Part shown: piece by piece, positions 34,918 to 47,172 of the stretch
How positions within the stretch are numbered: position 1 is the stretch's first letter
How the letters are laid out: each line of letters starts with the position of its first letter
Source of the DNA: Lentilactobacillus sunkii DSM 19904
Lineage (GTDB): Bacteria > Bacillota > Bacilli > Lactobacillales > Lactobacillaceae
DNA length: 64,000 nt
Assembly: GCF_001435575.1 (NCBI RefSeq)
Contig: NZ_AZEA01000012.1
Coordinates: 1-64,000, forward strand
Direction of reading: 5' to 3'
Program-made: the position numbers and the translations under genes
The notes under the pieces: generated by a model
The model's input: only the letters and a program-made list of their open reading frames with translations
The model's database searches: none
What the model was told of the DNA's origin: nothing

Positions 34918-34937
34918 GCATTGGGGAGACAAATATA

Positions 34938-36314
34938 ATGGCAACAAAAAACACAATAATATTGGCAGCGGGCAAGGGGACCCGGATGAAGTCCAAACTT
35001 TATAAAGTCCTTCACCGACTCTGTGGTAAGACGATGGTTGACCATGTCTTAACGGCAGTCGAAAAAGCCAATATGGATAACGTCGTAACAGTTGTCGGCT
35101 TTGGTGCCGATGCTGTTCGAGACAATCTTGGCAGCCGGACCCAATATGCTGTTCAAGAAAAGCAGTTGGGAACTGGTCACGCTGTCCTACAGGCAGAAAA
35201 ATTGCTTGGTAATTTGGATGGTATGACGATGGTTGTAAGTGGGGATACACCACTATTTACGACAAAGACATTTGAAGATCTGTTTACTTATCATCAAAAT
35301 AAAAAAGCCAAAGCAACGATTTTGACCTCTCAGGCACCTGACCCAACCGGATACGGGCGAATTGTCCGCAATGATCTTGGCATTGTTGAAAAGATTGTTG
35401 AGCAAAAAGATGCCAATCGTGAGGAACAGGCCATTGATGAAATCAACACCGGGGTCTATGTATTTGACAACCGAGCTTTATTTGAGGCATTGCATAAATT
35501 GACCAATAATAATGCCCAAGGTGAGTACTACCTGACTGACGTCATTGAAATCTTGAAGTCCGAAGGCGAAACAATTGCTGCATACAAAATGGATGATTTT
35601 GATGAATCAATGGGCGTCAACGATCGGATTGCTTTGGCACGGGCAACTAAAATTATGCGCACAAGAATTAATCGCCAACACATGATGGACGGCATTTCAA
35701 TGATTGACCCTGAACGCACATATATTGATGCTGATGTTAAGATTGGTTCTGACACCATCATTGAACCGGGTGTTCAATTAAAGGGCCACACTGTCATTGG
35801 TGAAGACTGTTATATTGGTGCCAACTCAGAGATTCGTGATTCAATTATTCACGACCATGTGACAGTTACCTCATCATTAATTGAACAATCTGAGATGATG
35901 GACCATTCTGACATTGGCCCCAATAGTCACTTGCGTCCGGAAGCTAAAATCGGCAAGCATGTTCATTTGGGTAACTTTGTTGAAATCAAGAAGTCGTCGA
36001 TTGATGAGGGCACCAAGGTTGGTCATTTAACCTATGTTGGAAACGCCAAGCTTGGCAAGAATATTAATGTCGGCTGCGGTGTGATTTTCGCCAACTATGA
36101 TGGTGCTCATAAACATGAGACCACTGTTGGTGACGACTGCTTTATCGGCAGCAATTCCAATTTAATTGCACCGCTGACAGTTGCCGACCATTCATTTATT
36201 GCAGCCGGATCGACAATTAACAAAACAGTTAACAAGTACGATATGGCGATTGCCCGTGCACGTCAGACCAACAAAGCCGGCTACTACAAAAAGTTGCCAT
36301 ATCAGAAAGATTAA
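34938..36314 (+). CDS. glmU: Bifunctional GlcNAc-1-P uridyltransferase / GlcN-1-P acetyltransferase
   Basis: A 458-aa enzyme making UDP-GlcNAc for peptidoglycan. The N-terminal uridyltransferase has [11 protein letters not shown] (10-20) and the GTGHAVLQA segment near 78. The C-terminal left-handed beta-helix (about 255-450) contains the hexapeptide repeats and the [10 protein letters not shown] active-site segment near 386. It lies between purR and prs, as in Bacillus. Confidence 0.96.
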   Translation: MATKNTIILAAGKGTRMKSKLYKVLHRLCGKTMVDHVLTAVEKANMDNVVTVVGFGADAVRDNLGSRTQYAVQEKQLGTGHAVLQAEKLLGNLDGMTMVVSGDTPLFTTKTFEDLFTYHQNKKAKATILTSQAPDPTGYGRIVRNDLGIVEKIVEQKDANREEQAIDEINTGVYVFDNRALFEALHKLTNNNAQGEYYLTDVIEILKSEGETIAAYKMDDFDESMGVNDRIALARATKIMRTRINRQHMMDGISMIDPERTYIDADVKIGSDTIIEPGVQLKGHTVIGEDCYIGANSEIRDSIIHDHVTVTSSLIEQSEMMDHSDIGPNSHLRPEAKIGKHVHLGNFVEIKKSSIDEGTKVGHLTYVGNAKLGKNINVGCGVIFANYDGAHKHETTVGDDCFIGSNSNLIAPLTVADHSFIAAGSTINKTVNKYDMAIARARQTNKAGYYKKLPYQKD

Positions 36315-36391
36315 CTCTGATTTTTAATTAAAACATTGTATAATTAACTTATTGAGTAATTGAGTTAACAAAAAACACATTGGAGGATCAT

Positions 36392-37372
36392 ATGGCTCAG
36401 CAATATTTTGATTCGAAACTAAAGATTTTCGCTCTGAATTCTAATCGTCCCTTGGCTGAGAAGATCGCGGAAACTGTGGGGGTTCCATTAGGCAAGACCT
36501 CAGTTGATCGGTTTAGTGACGGAGAAATCCGCATTAATATCGACGAAAGTATCCGTGGAGATAATATTTTTATCATTCAATCGACCTCTGCACCGGTCAA
36601 TGACAACCTGATGGAACTATTGATCATGGTTGACGCGTTGAGACGTGCAAGTGCGGGGATGATTAACGTCGTTATTCCGTATTATGGATATGCCCGTCAG
36701 GATCGAAAAGCTCGTTCACGCGAACCAATTACTGCCAAATTAGTGGCTAATATGTTGCAGACAGATGGTGTTGACCGCGTTGTCGCACTCGATCTACATG
36801 CTGCCCAGATCCAGGGATTCTTTGATATTCCAGTTGATCATTTAATGGGAGCACCTTTATTGGCCGATCATTTTATCAAACAAGGTTTTGGTTCCGATGA
36901 CGTCGTTGTTTCTCCCGATCACGGTGGTGTGTCAAGAGCACGAGCTTTAGCCGAGTTTTTGAAAGCACCGATTGCGATTATTGATAAACGACGTCCACGG
37001 GCAAACGTTGCCGAGATTATGAATATCATTGGGGATGTCAAGGGCAAACGCTGCTTAATGATCGATGATATGATTGATACTGCCGGCACCATTACTTTGG
37101 GTGCCCAGGCGTTAATGGATGCCGGTGCTACGGAAGTTTACGCTTGTTGTACTCATCCGGTACTTTCCGGCCCAGCCATTGAACGAATTAAGAAATCTGC
37201 CATCAAGCAACTTGTTGTGACGGATACCATTCAATTACCGAAGGAAAAGCAAATTGATAAGATTGAACAGGTTTCAGTTGGCCCGTTGATTGGCGATGCA
37301 ATCAAACGAATCAACGAAAATAAGCCGGTTAGTCCTTTATTCAATAAACGTTTCCGTGGTTCAGAGAATTAA
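36392..37372 (+). CDS. prs: Ribose-phosphate pyrophosphokinase
   Basis: A 326-aa PRPP synthetase, source of PRPP for purines, pyrimidines and the PurR effector. [14 protein letters not shown] near 135 is the family signature. The ribose-phosphate loop [12 protein letters not shown] is near 223-234, and the flexible [11 protein letters not shown] near 202. The start is ATG 36392 with GGAGG six bases upstream. A TATAAT at 36340-36345 may give it its own promoter. Its stop overlaps the next start by one base (TAATG). Confidence 0.95.
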   Translation: MAQQYFDSKLKIFALNSNRPLAEKIAETVGVPLGKTSVDRFSDGEIRINIDESIRGDNIFIIQSTSAPVNDNLMELLIMVDALRRASAGMINVVIPYYGYARQDRKARSREPITAKLVANMLQTDGVDRVVALDLHAAQIQGFFDIPVDHLMGAPLLADHFIKQGFGSDDVVVSPDHGGVSRARALAEFLKAPIAIIDKRRPRANVAEIMNIIGDVKGKRCLMIDDMIDTAGTITLGAQALMDAGATEVYACCTHPVLSGPAIERIKKSAIKQLVVTDTIQLPKEKQIDKIEQVSVGPLIGDAIKRINENKPVSPLFNKRFRGSEN

Positions 37373-37737
37373 TGGTTGATTGGATTAAGAAATCTCCCCG
37401 TTGGTCATCCATCACTGCAATCGTGATCATTAACATAGTCTTGTTTTTATTCCGGATGCCAAAAATGGTTCTTGGAAATATTGATTTTCTTGTTGGGCTA
37501 TTTTTAATCGTTTTGGGATCGGTTTTCATCGTTGGCGCGGGCCATCTATTTACCGGCTGGCGGTTTCATATTCGTAAAAAGAGTGATTTGGAAGCCGAAA
37601 ATGATCCAAAGCACCCCAAGCTAAAAGAGGTTGGATCAGTCAAAAATCAACCGATTAGAGTGAATAAATACGCTCGATATTGTTTGGGTGTTGGTAGTTT
37701 TTTGATTGTATTGGGGATTATCCTCACAAGTATTTAA
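37372..37737 (+). CDS. Small DUF3899-type membrane protein
   Basis: A 121-aa protein with three predicted membrane helices (about 12-27, 38-60 and 102-120) and a charged cytoplasmic loop (66-98). It resembles the DUF3899 family, whose function is unknown. The one-base stop-start overlap shows coupling to prs. A strong bidirectional terminator follows. Confidence 0.7.
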   Translation: MVDWIKKSPRWSSITAIVIINIVLFLFRMPKMVLGNIDFLVGLFLIVLGSVFIVGAGHLFTGWRFHIRKKSDLEAENDPKHPKLKEVGSVKNQPIRVNKYARYCLGVGSFLIVLGIILTSI

Positions 37738-37751
37738 CAAAATATTGCAAA

Positions 37752-37792
37752 AAAAGGATCTCAACTGGCAGTTTGCCGGCTGAGATCCTTTT
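37752..37792. terminator. Bidirectional terminator
   Basis: AAAAGGATCTCA (37752-37763) pairs with TGAGATCCTTTT (37781-37792), with an inner GGCA/TGCC stem. It separates the prs unit from the converging HAD gene. Confidence 0.9.
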
Positions 37793-37807
37793 AATGTGGT
37801 CTAAATT

Positions 37808-38617
37808 CTAATCATTAATGTATTTATTGATGGCAAATGCGACACCATCTTTTGTGTTTGGTTTGGTAATAAATTGGGCAGCAGCTTTAACTTCATCAAT
37901 AGCATTGCCCATGGCCACTCCGAAGCCGGCATAGTCAACCATCGTCAAATCATTACCCTGGTCACCGATTGCCATAACGTTGTCTTTGGTCAGATTTAAT
38001 TGGGTGGCTAATTCGCCAAGGGTCTTTCCTTTGCTGGCTTGCTTATTCATCATTTCGATGAAAAACGGTTCAGTTTGGACGACATACATATCTTTTCTAA
38101 GTTTGTCTGGAATCAACTTATTGGCTTCAGTAATGTTCTTTGGAAAATCAACAAACATCGCCTTTGACATGACCAGGTCGCGGGGAATCTCTTCCGGTGA
38201 TCTGAATTTGATTGGCAGGCGGACCAAAAAGCTTTCGGCAATTCCGTATGGATTGGTGTCACGGTTAGTCGTATAAATGCTGTCAGTCGTTTCAATCTGA
38301 TAATTGACGTTGAGTTTTCGGCTGAGCATTTCAGTTTCCAAAAAATCCTCATAGGTGATGGTGTGGTTAACCATGACCGTACCGTCCAGCGTTTGGGCCA
38401 TTGCGCCGTTAAAGGTGATGGCAAATTCGTCACCGCCGCTTATTTGGAGCTTGTCCAAATAGGGTTGAACCCCACTGAGCGGGCGACCGGTACAAAGGAC
38501 AATTTTAACGCCATTTTTTCGCGCTTCGGAAATTGCGTCAATTGTTGGTTGAGCCAGTTCGTTTTTTTCGTTCAAAAGGGTGCCGTCAATATCGATGGCA
38601 ATGAGTTTGATATCCAT
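37808..38617 (-). CDS. HAD family sugar phosphatase (Cof type)
   Basis: A 269-aa haloacid-dehalogenase-like phosphatase of the Cof/YidA group. The nucleophile motif is DIDGTLL (8-14), the Thr motif CTGRP near 40, Lys of motif III near 195 and [10 protein letters not shown] near 215. It probably dephosphorylates sugar phosphates or flavin/pyridoxal phosphates. Exact substrate is unclear. AAGGAGAA precedes the ATG. It is followed on the same transcript path by nothing; upstream, the HD gene ends 17 bases before its start. Confidence 0.88.
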   Translation of the reverse strand: MDIKLIAIDIDGTLLNEKNELAQPTIDAISEARKNGVKIVLCTGRPLSGVQPYLDKLQISGGDEFAITFNGAMAQTLDGTVMVNHTITYEDFLETEMLSRKLNVNYQIETTDSIYTTNRDTNPYGIAESFLVRLPIKFRSPEEIPRDLVMSKAMFVDFPKNITEANKLIPDKLRKDMYVVQTEPFFIEMMNKQASKGKTLGELATQLNLTKDNVMAIGDQGNDLTMVDYAGFGVAMGNAIDEVKAAAQFITKPNTKDGVAFAINKYIND

Positions 38618-38634
38618 GCGGGATTCTCCTTTAG

Positions 38635-39969
38635 TTATTTAATTAATTTGTCGTTTCTGATGTGGCTGTTGAATTCGTCGTATTCCGGCTGGAATAAATC
38701 GACGTTTTCGTCGGGCTTTAAGATTTCTCTTGGGAAGAAGAAACGGTTATCTCCGGTTTGACGATCTGAAATTGCTCTGACAAGTGGGCTGACAGAGGAT
38801 AGAGATACCAGGGTTCCATCATCCTGCATCAAATGAATCTGTTTTTTGTCGGCTTGATAGGCATCATACGGTAAGTCAAAACTGTTATCGGTGGCCGTGT
38901 AATAATCTGGATTGAATCCGGACTGTTCAACAATCTGCCGCATTCTTGGGAGCAAATCTGCGGTTGATTTATCAAATTTGACCGACTTCAGTGGTTTACG
39001 GTCAATGAAGCGGCTGGCCAAGTTGCTTAAAATATCATCTGGGTATCGTTTCCAGTGGATAAAGTAGGTGTTCAATACGCCATCGTCCAGCTGCAGATAA
39101 TCATCCAGATTGAAGTCGCCTTGGAAGAACGGCAGCAACAGGTACGGCGTTTGCGGATCGTTATGAACCTTGGAGCTGAATATGAATTTAGCCCGCTGAA
39201 GTAAACGGTTCAAAACGACTTCCATTGATCGGGAAACCGGGTGAAAATAGACCTGCTGATACATCTGGAAACGACTGACAATGTAGTCCTCGACAGCATG
39301 CATCCCGCTCATTTCAAAACAAATTCCATCTTTGTATGGACGCATAACTTCCAAAATTCTGGACAGATCAAACGTGCCATACTTTACGCCGGTATTGTAT
39401 GCATCCCGTAGAAGGTAATCCATTCGGTCAGCATCCAGTTGACTGGAAATCATTTCGACGACCTGCTTGTTTGGATAGGTCTTGTTAATCACACTTGCGA
39501 CCTTTTCAGGGAAGTCGGGACCGACCCTTCTTAAAACGTGATTAATTTCCGTTGTGGGCGATGTTATGATCTCTTGGGTAATCTGTTCATGATTGGTGCC
39601 AAAGATGTGTTCAAACGTGTGTGAGTACGCTCCATGGCCGACATCGTGTAAAAGAGCTGCACAAAGGGCAACCATCTTCTCCGAATCGTCCCACAGACCA
39701 TCACCAGGTTCTTTTGACATAAAGTTTTTCTGAAAAGATTCAATAATTCTTCTGGCGATTTCATAAACACCAACCGAATGCGAAAAGCGTGAATGCTCCG
39801 CACCATGAAAAATCAATGAGGTTGTTCCAAGTTGATGAACTCGGCGCAATCGTTGAAATTCAGTGGTATTGATCAAATCCAAAATAACTTGGTATTTAAC
39901 ATAGACATAATTATGAACTGGGTCGCGAAAGACCTTTTCTCGTTTTAATTGTTGATGTGCGTAATCCAA
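38635..39969 (-). CDS. HD superfamily phosphohydrolase (YwfO-like)
   Basis: A 444-aa enzyme with an HD metal site: His in [15 protein letters not shown] near 65, the HD pair in [18 protein letters not shown] near 113 and a later Asp in [16 protein letters not shown] near 180. The same pattern is seen in dNTP triphosphohydrolases and B. subtilis YwfO. Probable substrate is a nucleotide. The start is TTG 39969 behind GGAGG. It lies 12 bases after the LipL gene and is cotranscribed with it. Confidence 0.87.
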   Translation of the reverse strand: MDYAHQQLKREKVFRDPVHNYVYVKYQVILDLINTTEFQRLRRVHQLGTTSLIFHGAEHSRFSHSVGVYEIARRIIESFQKNFMSKEPGDGLWDDSEKMVALCAALLHDVGHGAYSHTFEHIFGTNHEQITQEIITSPTTEINHVLRRVGPDFPEKVASVINKTYPNKQVVEMISSQLDADRMDYLLRDAYNTGVKYGTFDLSRILEVMRPYKDGICFEMSGMHAVEDYIVSRFQMYQQVYFHPVSRSMEVVLNRLLQRAKFIFSSKVHNDPQTPYLLLPFFQGDFNLDDYLQLDDGVLNTYFIHWKRYPDDILSNLASRFIDRKPLKSVKFDKSTADLLPRMRQIVEQSGFNPDYYTATDNSFDLPYDAYQADKKQIHLMQDDGTLVSLSSVSPLVRAISDRQTGDNRFFFPREILKPDENVDLFQPEYDEFNSHIRNDKLIK

Positions 39970-39981
39970 AAAATTGCCTCC

Positions 39982-40809
39982 TTAGACAATTGGTAATTGG
40001 TCATTTCTCAGTTGAATTTTGCGCAGCTGTTTGGCGCGCTCGGCACTATATTCGCTGGATACCAGCAGATCCGAACCACTGGAAACATCAACTGAAATGT
40101 TTTGTTGATTAACGCTTTCTAAAAATTTGTGTTCGACGTCACTTGGTGTGATGTCTGGGAATCCCAGATTCTGGACCGTCGTCATCGTTGCTTTGTCCAC
40201 TTTAGGAAACGTCCAGCGTGACTGGGAATAAGCATCGGCGGTTTCATAAAACTCGGCGACCGTTTCGCTTCTGCCATCCTGATCACCATTGACACTCAGA
40301 TACAACATGAGGACCAATGCGTTTGTCGTCCGACGTTGAGCAATCCCAGCGATCTTTTGACCGTTCACTGACAAGTCGTATTTACCTGGACAATAAGAAT
40401 TGGTTACCTCATAACTCTGGATAGTCAATTGAGGGAAGGACATACTGATGAGACCCTTAATAATCTCATAAGCCTCATCAATGGTATAAACGGTATCGGG
40501 CTGGGGAATGAATAGGGAAATATTCAAAATGCCAGGATCACTGACAACTGCCAAACCACCGGAATTTCTAAGAAAGTAATCATAATGGTTACCTGTCAAG
40601 CTTCTCAGTCCATCAGCCAGTTTTGGCAGATGGCGATCGTTGATTCCCAGAATCAAAGTTGGTTCTTCAGTGGTCCAAAAATGAATGAACGGTGTGAGGT
40701 TCCTGTCACAAATTTCCAACAGAGCATTGGTGTCTGCAAAGGCATCAAGTTTCCTGCCTTTGGAATAAATTTGATTAATTACAGTAATCGGAACGTTTGT
40801 AAAAGCCAT
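39982..40809 (-). CDS. lipL: Octanoyl/lipoyl amidotransferase, LipL-like
   Basis: A 275-aa member of the biotin/lipoate A/B ligase family. RNSGGLAVVSDPGILNISL (about 82-100) binds the acyl group. The SYCPGKYDLSVNGQKIAGIAQ segment near 136-156 contains the cysteine nucleophile and lysine typical of LipL, which moves octanoyl or lipoyl groups from GcvH to E2 subunits. A simple lipoate ligase lacks that cysteine. The start ATG 40809 lies behind GGAGAG; the longer frame has no site. Confidence 0.8.
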   Translation of the reverse strand: MAFTNVPITVINQIYSKGRKLDAFADTNALLEICDRNLTPFIHFWTTEEPTLILGINDRHLPKLADGLRSLTGNHYDYFLRNSGGLAVVSDPGILNISLFIPQPDTVYTIDEAYEIIKGLISMSFPQLTIQSYEVTNSYCPGKYDLSVNGQKIAGIAQRRTTNALVLMLYLSVNGDQDGRSETVAEFYETADAYSQSRWTFPKVDKATMTTVQNLGFPDITPSDVEHKFLESVNQQNISVDVSSGSDLLVSSEYSAERAKQLRKIQLRNDQLPIV

Positions 40810-40970
40810 TTTGCAACTCTCCATTTCTTGAATCAATCTATTTAATTATAACAGACGTGAACGAATTAATAGGAAAAGTTGTTGGAATTGATCAAGCATA
40901 CTTTAGTGCAAAAAACGGCGGAGGGTTATATAATAAATTAGTTAGAAGCAGATTTAAAAGAAGGTGTATT

Positions 40971-41405
40971 ATGGACAATTTAGCAACCGGCGTTCCAGTG
41001 CAGATTCATTTGGAAACAAACATTTTGCAGGAAGGTCAGAAATCAAACTTTGTTTTTGATGTCACCGGACAATTAGTCAGGGTTGGGACAAGTCTCTATA
41101 TTCGTTATGAGGAAGAAGCTGATGACAAAAACATTCCTGTTACCATCAAGATTTCTGATAACGGCAACGTTCAATTGACCCGCTCAGGCGAGAACAGGCT
41201 TCAGCTTTTATTCAGTGAGGGCAAGCGGATTGCCGCCCGTTATCGAACACCATATGGTTTGATGGATATCCAAACGGTCACCTCAGCGCTGGATATGGAA
41301 ATCTTGGACGCACCTCTTCGGGGGAATATCGGAATTGATTATTTGCTTTACGCAGGGGATGCATTGTTAGGTAAATATAATATTAGATTGCAATTTACAA
41401 TTTAA
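40971..41405 (+). CDS. DUF1934 family beta-barrel protein
   Basis: A 144-aa protein of the DUF1934 (YwiB) family, a calycin-like beta-barrel of unknown function. Typical segments are LYIRYEEEAD (near 45) and RTPYGLMDIQT near 95. I start at ATG 40971 behind AAGAAGGTG; the long upstream frame lies in promoter DNA, including a TATAAT at 40929-40934. Placement just before rpoE is common in lactobacilli. Confidence 0.82.
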   Translation: MDNLATGVPVQIHLETNILQEGQKSNFVFDVTGQLVRVGTSLYIRYEEEADDKNIPVTIKISDNGNVQLTRSGENRLQLLFSEGKRIAARYRTPYGLMDIQTVTSALDMEILDAPLRGNIGIDYLLYAGDALLGKYNIRLQFTI

Positions 41406-41460
41406 TCGAGTATAGTAATTTTTAGACTGTTGTTAGACTGTTGAAAGGACGTGTACCAGT

Positions 41461-42078
41461 TTGGAATTAGAAGTCTTTAAAGGCCAAAACAAGAATGAAC
41501 TATCGATGATTGAGGTCGCACACGCAATTTTAGCTCAACGCGGTGACACAATGCCGTTCGCTGATTTAGCCAACGCTGTGCAGGAGTATTTAGGCGATAG
41601 TAACAAGGAAATTCGTGACCGTTTGTCGCAATTTTATACTGATTTGAACATTGATGGCAGCTTTATTTCACTTGGTGACAATCTTTGGGGCTTGCGAACA
41701 TGGTACCCTTATGAATCAATTGATGAAGCAACCGTCCATACAGAAGAAGACGAGGATCGGCCAAAGCGTAAGAAGCGCCGTAAGGTTAACGCCTTTCTTG
41801 CTGATGCCTCTGACGATGACGATGTCATTGATTACGATGATGATGATCCTGAAGATCAGGACGATGATGACTTTGATGATGACAGCGATGATGACGATGA
41901 TTCTGATGATGAATCAGAAGATCTGGGCAAGTACAACAAAGATCTTCAAGACATAGACGATGATTCTGATGACGAAGATCTTCCTGACGGAATCGAAGGC
42001 CAACTCAACGAATTAAATGATGATGACGATTCACTTGATGATGACGATGATGATTTCAATTCAAAAGATGACCATTAA
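41461..42078 (+). CDS. rpoE: RNA polymerase delta subunit
   Basis: A 205-aa delta subunit, which increases RNA polymerase specificity and recycling. The N-terminal HARE-type domain (about 1-90) has [30 protein letters not shown] and [11 protein letters not shown] short KRKKRRK patch follows at about 100-107. The rest (115-205) is almost all Asp, Glu and Ser, the disordered acidic tail of the family, which is long here. The start is TTG 41461 with AAAGGAC ten bases upstream. Confidence 0.94.
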   Translation: MELEVFKGQNKNELSMIEVAHAILAQRGDTMPFADLANAVQEYLGDSNKEIRDRLSQFYTDLNIDGSFISLGDNLWGLRTWYPYESIDEATVHTEEDEDRPKRKKRRKVNAFLADASDDDDVIDYDDDDPEDQDDDDFDDDSDDDDDSDDESEDLGKYNKDLQDIDDDSDDEDLPDGIEGQLNELNDDDDSLDDDDDDFNSKDDH

Positions 42079-42081
42079 TTC

Positions 42082-42195
42082 TTGACTAATAATTAAAAAG
42101 TATGTATTATGATTTTTGGGCTCCTTGAGATTTCAAGGACATCTGAACGATGATTAAATTGTTCCCTATTCAGTTTTGGATAGGGAATTTTTTTA
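42082..42195 (+). promoter_or_regulatory. pyrG promoter and CTP-sensing attenuator leader
   Basis: TTGACT (42082-42087) and TATTAT (42105-42110), 17 bases apart, place the start at 42118 where the transcript begins GGGCUCC. In B. subtilis pyrG, low CTP at this GGGC start causes repeated G addition, and the poly-G pairs with a C/U-rich strand of the terminator to allow readthrough. Here the terminator stem TTCCCTAT/ATAGGGAA (42162-42169 with 42180-42187) is followed by eight T residues, and its left arm UUCCCU is the expected poly-G target. Confidence 0.8.
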
Positions 42196-42222
42196 TTTGT
42201 GAATTCCCCGGCTAACGGCTAA

Positions 42223-43863
<1,641 letters not shown>

Positions 43864-43880
43864 TATTAACTTTTACATGG

Positions 43881-43916
43881 GCAGCGGCAGTCAAATCTGC
43901 CGTTGCTTATTTTTTG
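43881..43916 (+). terminator. Terminator after pyrG
   Basis: GCAGCGGCAG (43881-43890) pairs with CTGCCGTTGC (43897-43906, one G-T), followed by TTATTTTTTG. Confidence 0.88.
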
Positions 43917-43988
43917 TAACAAGTGGCTCTTAAGATTGCTGCATCGGTATTTTCAGGTTGACCGGCCATGACTGCTTGTACAGAACAA

Positions 43989-44016
43989 TTGTTTTAATTA
44001 TTACAAATTGTATAAT
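43989..44016 (+). promoter_or_regulatory. murA promoter
   Basis: TTGTTT (43989-43994) and TATAAT (44011-44016) are 16 bases apart, leaving a leader of about 85 bases before murA. Confidence 0.6.
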
Positions 44017-44107
44017 TCAAGTAGAAGCCTTGTATTTTGCAGGTATTTTGGATAATATATTTCTTGACATGAAAAATGCGCGAATACAAAAAGTGAGGAA
44101 AGTTTCG

Positions 44108-45391
44108 ATGAGTAAATTAATCATAAATGGAGGGAAACGGCTGTCCGGTGAGATTTCCATTGGCGGCGCAAAAAACAGCACGGTTGCGTTGATTCCGGCA
44201 GCAATTTTAGCGGATACGCCCGTTAAGTTTGATTCTGTCCCAGACATTTTGGATGTTCATAATTTAATGTTAATTTTAAAGTCGATGAACGTTTCGTCTG
44301 AGTTTAACGGCGACGTCTTAAAGATTGATCCGACTAACATTGTTGAAGCCCCATTACCCAGCAAGGCAATTAAGAGTCTGCGGGCATCATACTACTTTAT
44401 GGGAGCACTGCTTGGCAGATTTCAACGGGCAACAGTTAGTTTTCCCGGTGGCGATAATATTGGACCTCGTCCAATTGATCAACACATCAAAGCGTTCAAA
44501 GCTCTGGGTGCTGAAGTGACTGAACGTGACGGAACGGTTACCATCAGTACCGGCCCTGATGGTCTTCATGGTGCTCAGATTTTCTTGGACATCGTTTCAG
44601 TCGGTGCCACCATCAACACAATCCTTGCTTCTGTTAAGGCACCCGGTACCACAATCATTGGGAATGCTGCCAAGGAACCGGAAATCATCGATATTGCCAC
44701 ATTTTTGAACAACATGGGTGCCAACATCCGTGGTGCCGGCACCGATGTTATTCGAATTGAAGGCGTCCCAACTCTCCAGGCACGAAACACTCACACAATT
44801 ATTCCGGATCGAATCGAGGCAGGAACTTACTTATCACTGGCCGCAGCTGTCGGCGATGGAATCTTGATTACGAACATCATTCCCGAACATCTTGAGGCAT
44901 TTGTTGCGAAGCTCGAGGAGATGGGTTGTGATCTGACGGTATACGAAGACAGCATTTACGTCGGCGCGTCCCACGATCTTAAGCCGATTCGAATTAAAGT
45001 GATGCCTTATCCGGGCTTTGCAACCGACTTGCAGCAGCCGCTAACACCGCTGTTGTTCAAAGCCAGTGGCCGCAGCGTTATCATCGATACAATCTACCCA
45101 CAGCGGATCAAGCATATTACCGAGCTCAACAAGCTTGGTGGTAAGGTGAAATCCGAGGATACAGATGAAGGTATTATCGTCGTTGACAGCTCACCCAAGC
45201 TAGTGGGGGCTAAAGTTCAGGCAGGCGAAATTCGTGCCGGTGCTTCATTGGTCATTGCCGGATTGATGGCCAGCGGGACAACGGAAATCTGCCACGCTGA
45301 TAACATTTTACGGGGCTATGGGAACATCGTCGACAAGCTGAGAGGCGTTGGCGCCGATGTGACTTTGGAAATTGAAGAAAGAGTAAATTGA
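44108..45391 (+). CDS. murA: UDP-N-acetylglucosamine 1-carboxyvinyltransferase with Asp in place of the fosfomycin-target Cys
   Basis: A 427-aa enzyme of the first committed peptidoglycan step, adding enolpyruvate to UDP-GlcNAc. [13 protein letters not shown] (19-31) and the [17 protein letters not shown] segment after 120 are typical. The loop that normally reads GGC has [13 protein letters not shown] with Asp116 (codon GAT, 44453-44455) at the site of E. coli Cys115, the residue alkylated by fosfomycin. Aspartate keeps activity in other bacteria, so this copy should work and be insensitive to fosfomycin. The start is ATG 44108 behind GAGGAAAG. The upstream frame lies over the promoter. Confidence 0.93.
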   Translation: MSKLIINGGKRLSGEISIGGAKNSTVALIPAAILADTPVKFDSVPDILDVHNLMLILKSMNVSSEFNGDVLKIDPTNIVEAPLPSKAIKSLRASYYFMGALLGRFQRATVSFPGGDNIGPRPIDQHIKAFKALGAEVTERDGTVTISTGPDGLHGAQIFLDIVSVGATINTILASVKAPGTTIIGNAAKEPEIIDIATFLNNMGANIRGAGTDVIRIEGVPTLQARNTHTIIPDRIEAGTYLSLAAAVGDGILITNIIPEHLEAFVAKLEEMGCDLTVYEDSIYVGASHDLKPIRIKVMPYPGFATDLQQPLTPLLFKASGRSVIIDTIYPQRIKHITELNKLGGKVKSEDTDEGIIVVDSSPKLVGAKVQAGEIRAGASLVIAGLMASGTTEICHADNILRGYGNIVDKLRGVGADVTLEIEERVN

Positions 45392-45394
45392 TTA

Positions 45395-45423
45395 TTGATT
45401 GCCATTTTTATTTATGGTACACT
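45395..45423 (+). promoter_or_regulatory. rpmE2 promoter
   Basis: TTGATT (45395-45400), a 17-base spacer and TACACT (45418-45423) with an upstream TGG form an extended -10 promoter just after murA. Confidence 0.55.
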
Positions 45424-45489
45424 TACAAAGTTGACTAATCGATAATCTCTGGGTCATCAGATTGATTCAGGGCAAAGGAGCGATATATA

Positions 45490-45744
45490 ATGAAAAAAGG
45501 AATTCATCCAGCATATCAACAAGTTGTATTTCAAGATTCATCTACCGGTTTTAAGTTCATCTCAGGATCAACTAAAACCTCTGACGAAACTATCAAGATG
45601 GACGATGGCAAGACTTACCCATTGATCCGTGTTGAAATTTCATCAGACTCACATCCTTTCTACACTGGTAAGCAAAAGTTCAACCAAGTAGATGGTGCCG
45701 TAGATCGTTTCAACAAGAAATACGGTTTGTCAGACAACAAGTAA
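45490..45744 (+). CDS. rpmE2: 50S ribosomal protein L31, type B
   Basis: An 84-aa ribosomal protein. [10 protein letters not shown] and the [18 protein letters not shown] segment are diagnostic. It has no CxxC zinc knuckle, so it is the zinc-free type B form, often induced by zinc limitation. An AAAGGAG site precedes the ATG. Confidence 0.95.
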   Translation: MKKGIHPAYQQVVFQDSSTGFKFISGSTKTSDETIKMDDGKTYPLIRVEISSDSHPFYTGKQKFNQVDGAVDRFNKKYGLSDNK

Positions 45745-45797
45745 TTTGTTTAAAACGAGGGCCTCTATGGTTTCTTGTTTTTTATTTACATAATTTT

Positions 45798-45850
45798 AAG
45801 GCAGGAATTGGACATTTACTTTAAATGTGTCCAATTCCTGCCTTGGTTTA
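45798..45850. terminator. Bidirectional terminator between rpmE2 and the MFS gene
   Basis: AAGGCAGGAATTGGACA (45798-45814) pairs perfectly with its complement at 45828-45844 and has A/T-rich flanks. Confidence 0.85.
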
Positions 45851-45876
45851 AATGGTAATATATAAAAGTATTGGGA

Positions 45877-47106
45877 TTATGACTGTTTGAGTTTGCGGGC
45901 TTTCCGCATGCCTTTTGTGTTGTTGAACACCAGCGTGAGATTGATAACAACCAATACGGCTGTTGATATAAAGACCCCGGCATAATCAAACGAGGTTGAA
46001 ACGATTGAACCGATCATCGGACCAGCAACGTTTCCCATTGCCTGGAAAGACTGATTCCAACTGAAAACTCTTCCCGTCACATGGGGTGGTGTGTTCTTTG
46101 CCAGGATTGATTGGACTGCCGGCAGCATAGAAGCGTTGGCAACGCCAATTAGGAACCGCAATCCGATCAGCTCCCACACGTTGGTCACAAACGCCATTGG
46201 CACATATACCACGATGGCTAACAGGAACCCGGCCATTAAGACCCGATCGGCACCAATTCGGTCACCAAGCCGTCCAAGTACCGGTGCTGCCGCCAGGGTC
46301 GCAATTCCGGGAACGGCGGCAACTATCCCACTATAGAATGTGGTTGCTGGGCTGTTATCCATGATTTGCCGTACATATAATGCTAAAATTGGAACAATGG
46401 AGTTGTTTGCGGCTTGGATAATCATCGTTGTTACGAACATTCCGAGAACTAATTTTGAATTACCGAGCTCGCCAATGACACCCTTCGTATTGAGCATTTT
46501 GGATTTTGCCACCGGCTTGAAGTCTTCGTGGACCATGAACGTGGTTACCAGAAAAACCCCAACAAATAAGGCGCCGGTGATGAAAAAGGTCACCCGATAG
46601 CTGAAGAATGATGCAAGCGTACCACCCAACAACGGGCCTAGGAGGGCGCCAGACACATTTCCGGTGACCAGTGTTCCAAGTGCCTGACCACTGCGTCGCT
46701 TGGGAACCTGGGTTGCTATCAGGGCATTGGCATTGCTGATGTAGCCTGAGAAGACACCCTGAAGCAGGCGCAGACCAATCAACTGCCACACATTGGTTAC
46801 AAGTCCCATAAAGATGAACACAATTGCCATTCCGGCAGAAGCACGGACGAGCATGAGCTTTCGACCGGTTCGATCTGCTAGCTTTCCCCATAATGGAGAA
46901 GCAATTGCAGTCACCAGGTAACTGGATGCAAACGCCATTCCACTGTATAAGCTTAATTCATTGTGGGTAAAATGTCCCAATGAATCAACGTATAGTGACA
47001 AAAATGGCATGACTTCACTAAAGCCGATTCCTGCCATGAAAGTTCCAAACCAGAGAACGGCGAGATTTCGTCGCCAGGAGTTTGGGCCAACCTGTTTTGC
47101 TGCCAA
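45877..47106 (-). CDS. MFS multidrug efflux transporter
   Basis: A 409-aa 12-helix major facilitator. The loop 2-3 motif GKLADRTGRKLMLVR lies near 66-80 and the second-half repeat GRLGDRIGADRVLM near 262. The helix-5 motif GNVSGALLGPLLGG near 150 is that of drug:proton antiporters. It resembles MdtG/NorA-type pumps. Substrate unknown. The start is TTG 47106 with GGAGG seven bases upstream. No regulator gene is adjacent. Confidence 0.85.
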   Translation of the reverse strand: MAAKQVGPNSWRRNLAVLWFGTFMAGIGFSEVMPFLSLYVDSLGHFTHNELSLYSGMAFASSYLVTAIASPLWGKLADRTGRKLMLVRASAGMAIVFIFMGLVTNVWQLIGLRLLQGVFSGYISNANALIATQVPKRRSGQALGTLVTGNVSGALLGPLLGGTLASFFSYRVTFFITGALFVGVFLVTTFMVHEDFKPVAKSKMLNTKGVIGELGNSKLVLGMFVTTMIIQAANNSIVPILALYVRQIMDNSPATTFYSGIVAAVPGIATLAAAPVLGRLGDRIGADRVLMAGFLLAIVVYVPMAFVTNVWELIGLRFLIGVANASMLPAVQSILAKNTPPHVTGRVFSWNQSFQAMGNVAGPMIGSIVSTSFDYAGVFISTAVLVVINLTLVFNNTKGMRKARKLKQS

Positions 47107-47172
47107 TTAAGTTCCTCCTTAGTTCATTCGTTATTTCATACATAAAAGTGTTATTACATTCTGGAGGTTATT

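Noticed and set aside
43958-44107. A 50-residue N-terminal extension of MurA
   Set aside because: The segment contains the promoter and leader; MurA family proteins begin at the MSKLIINGG segment.
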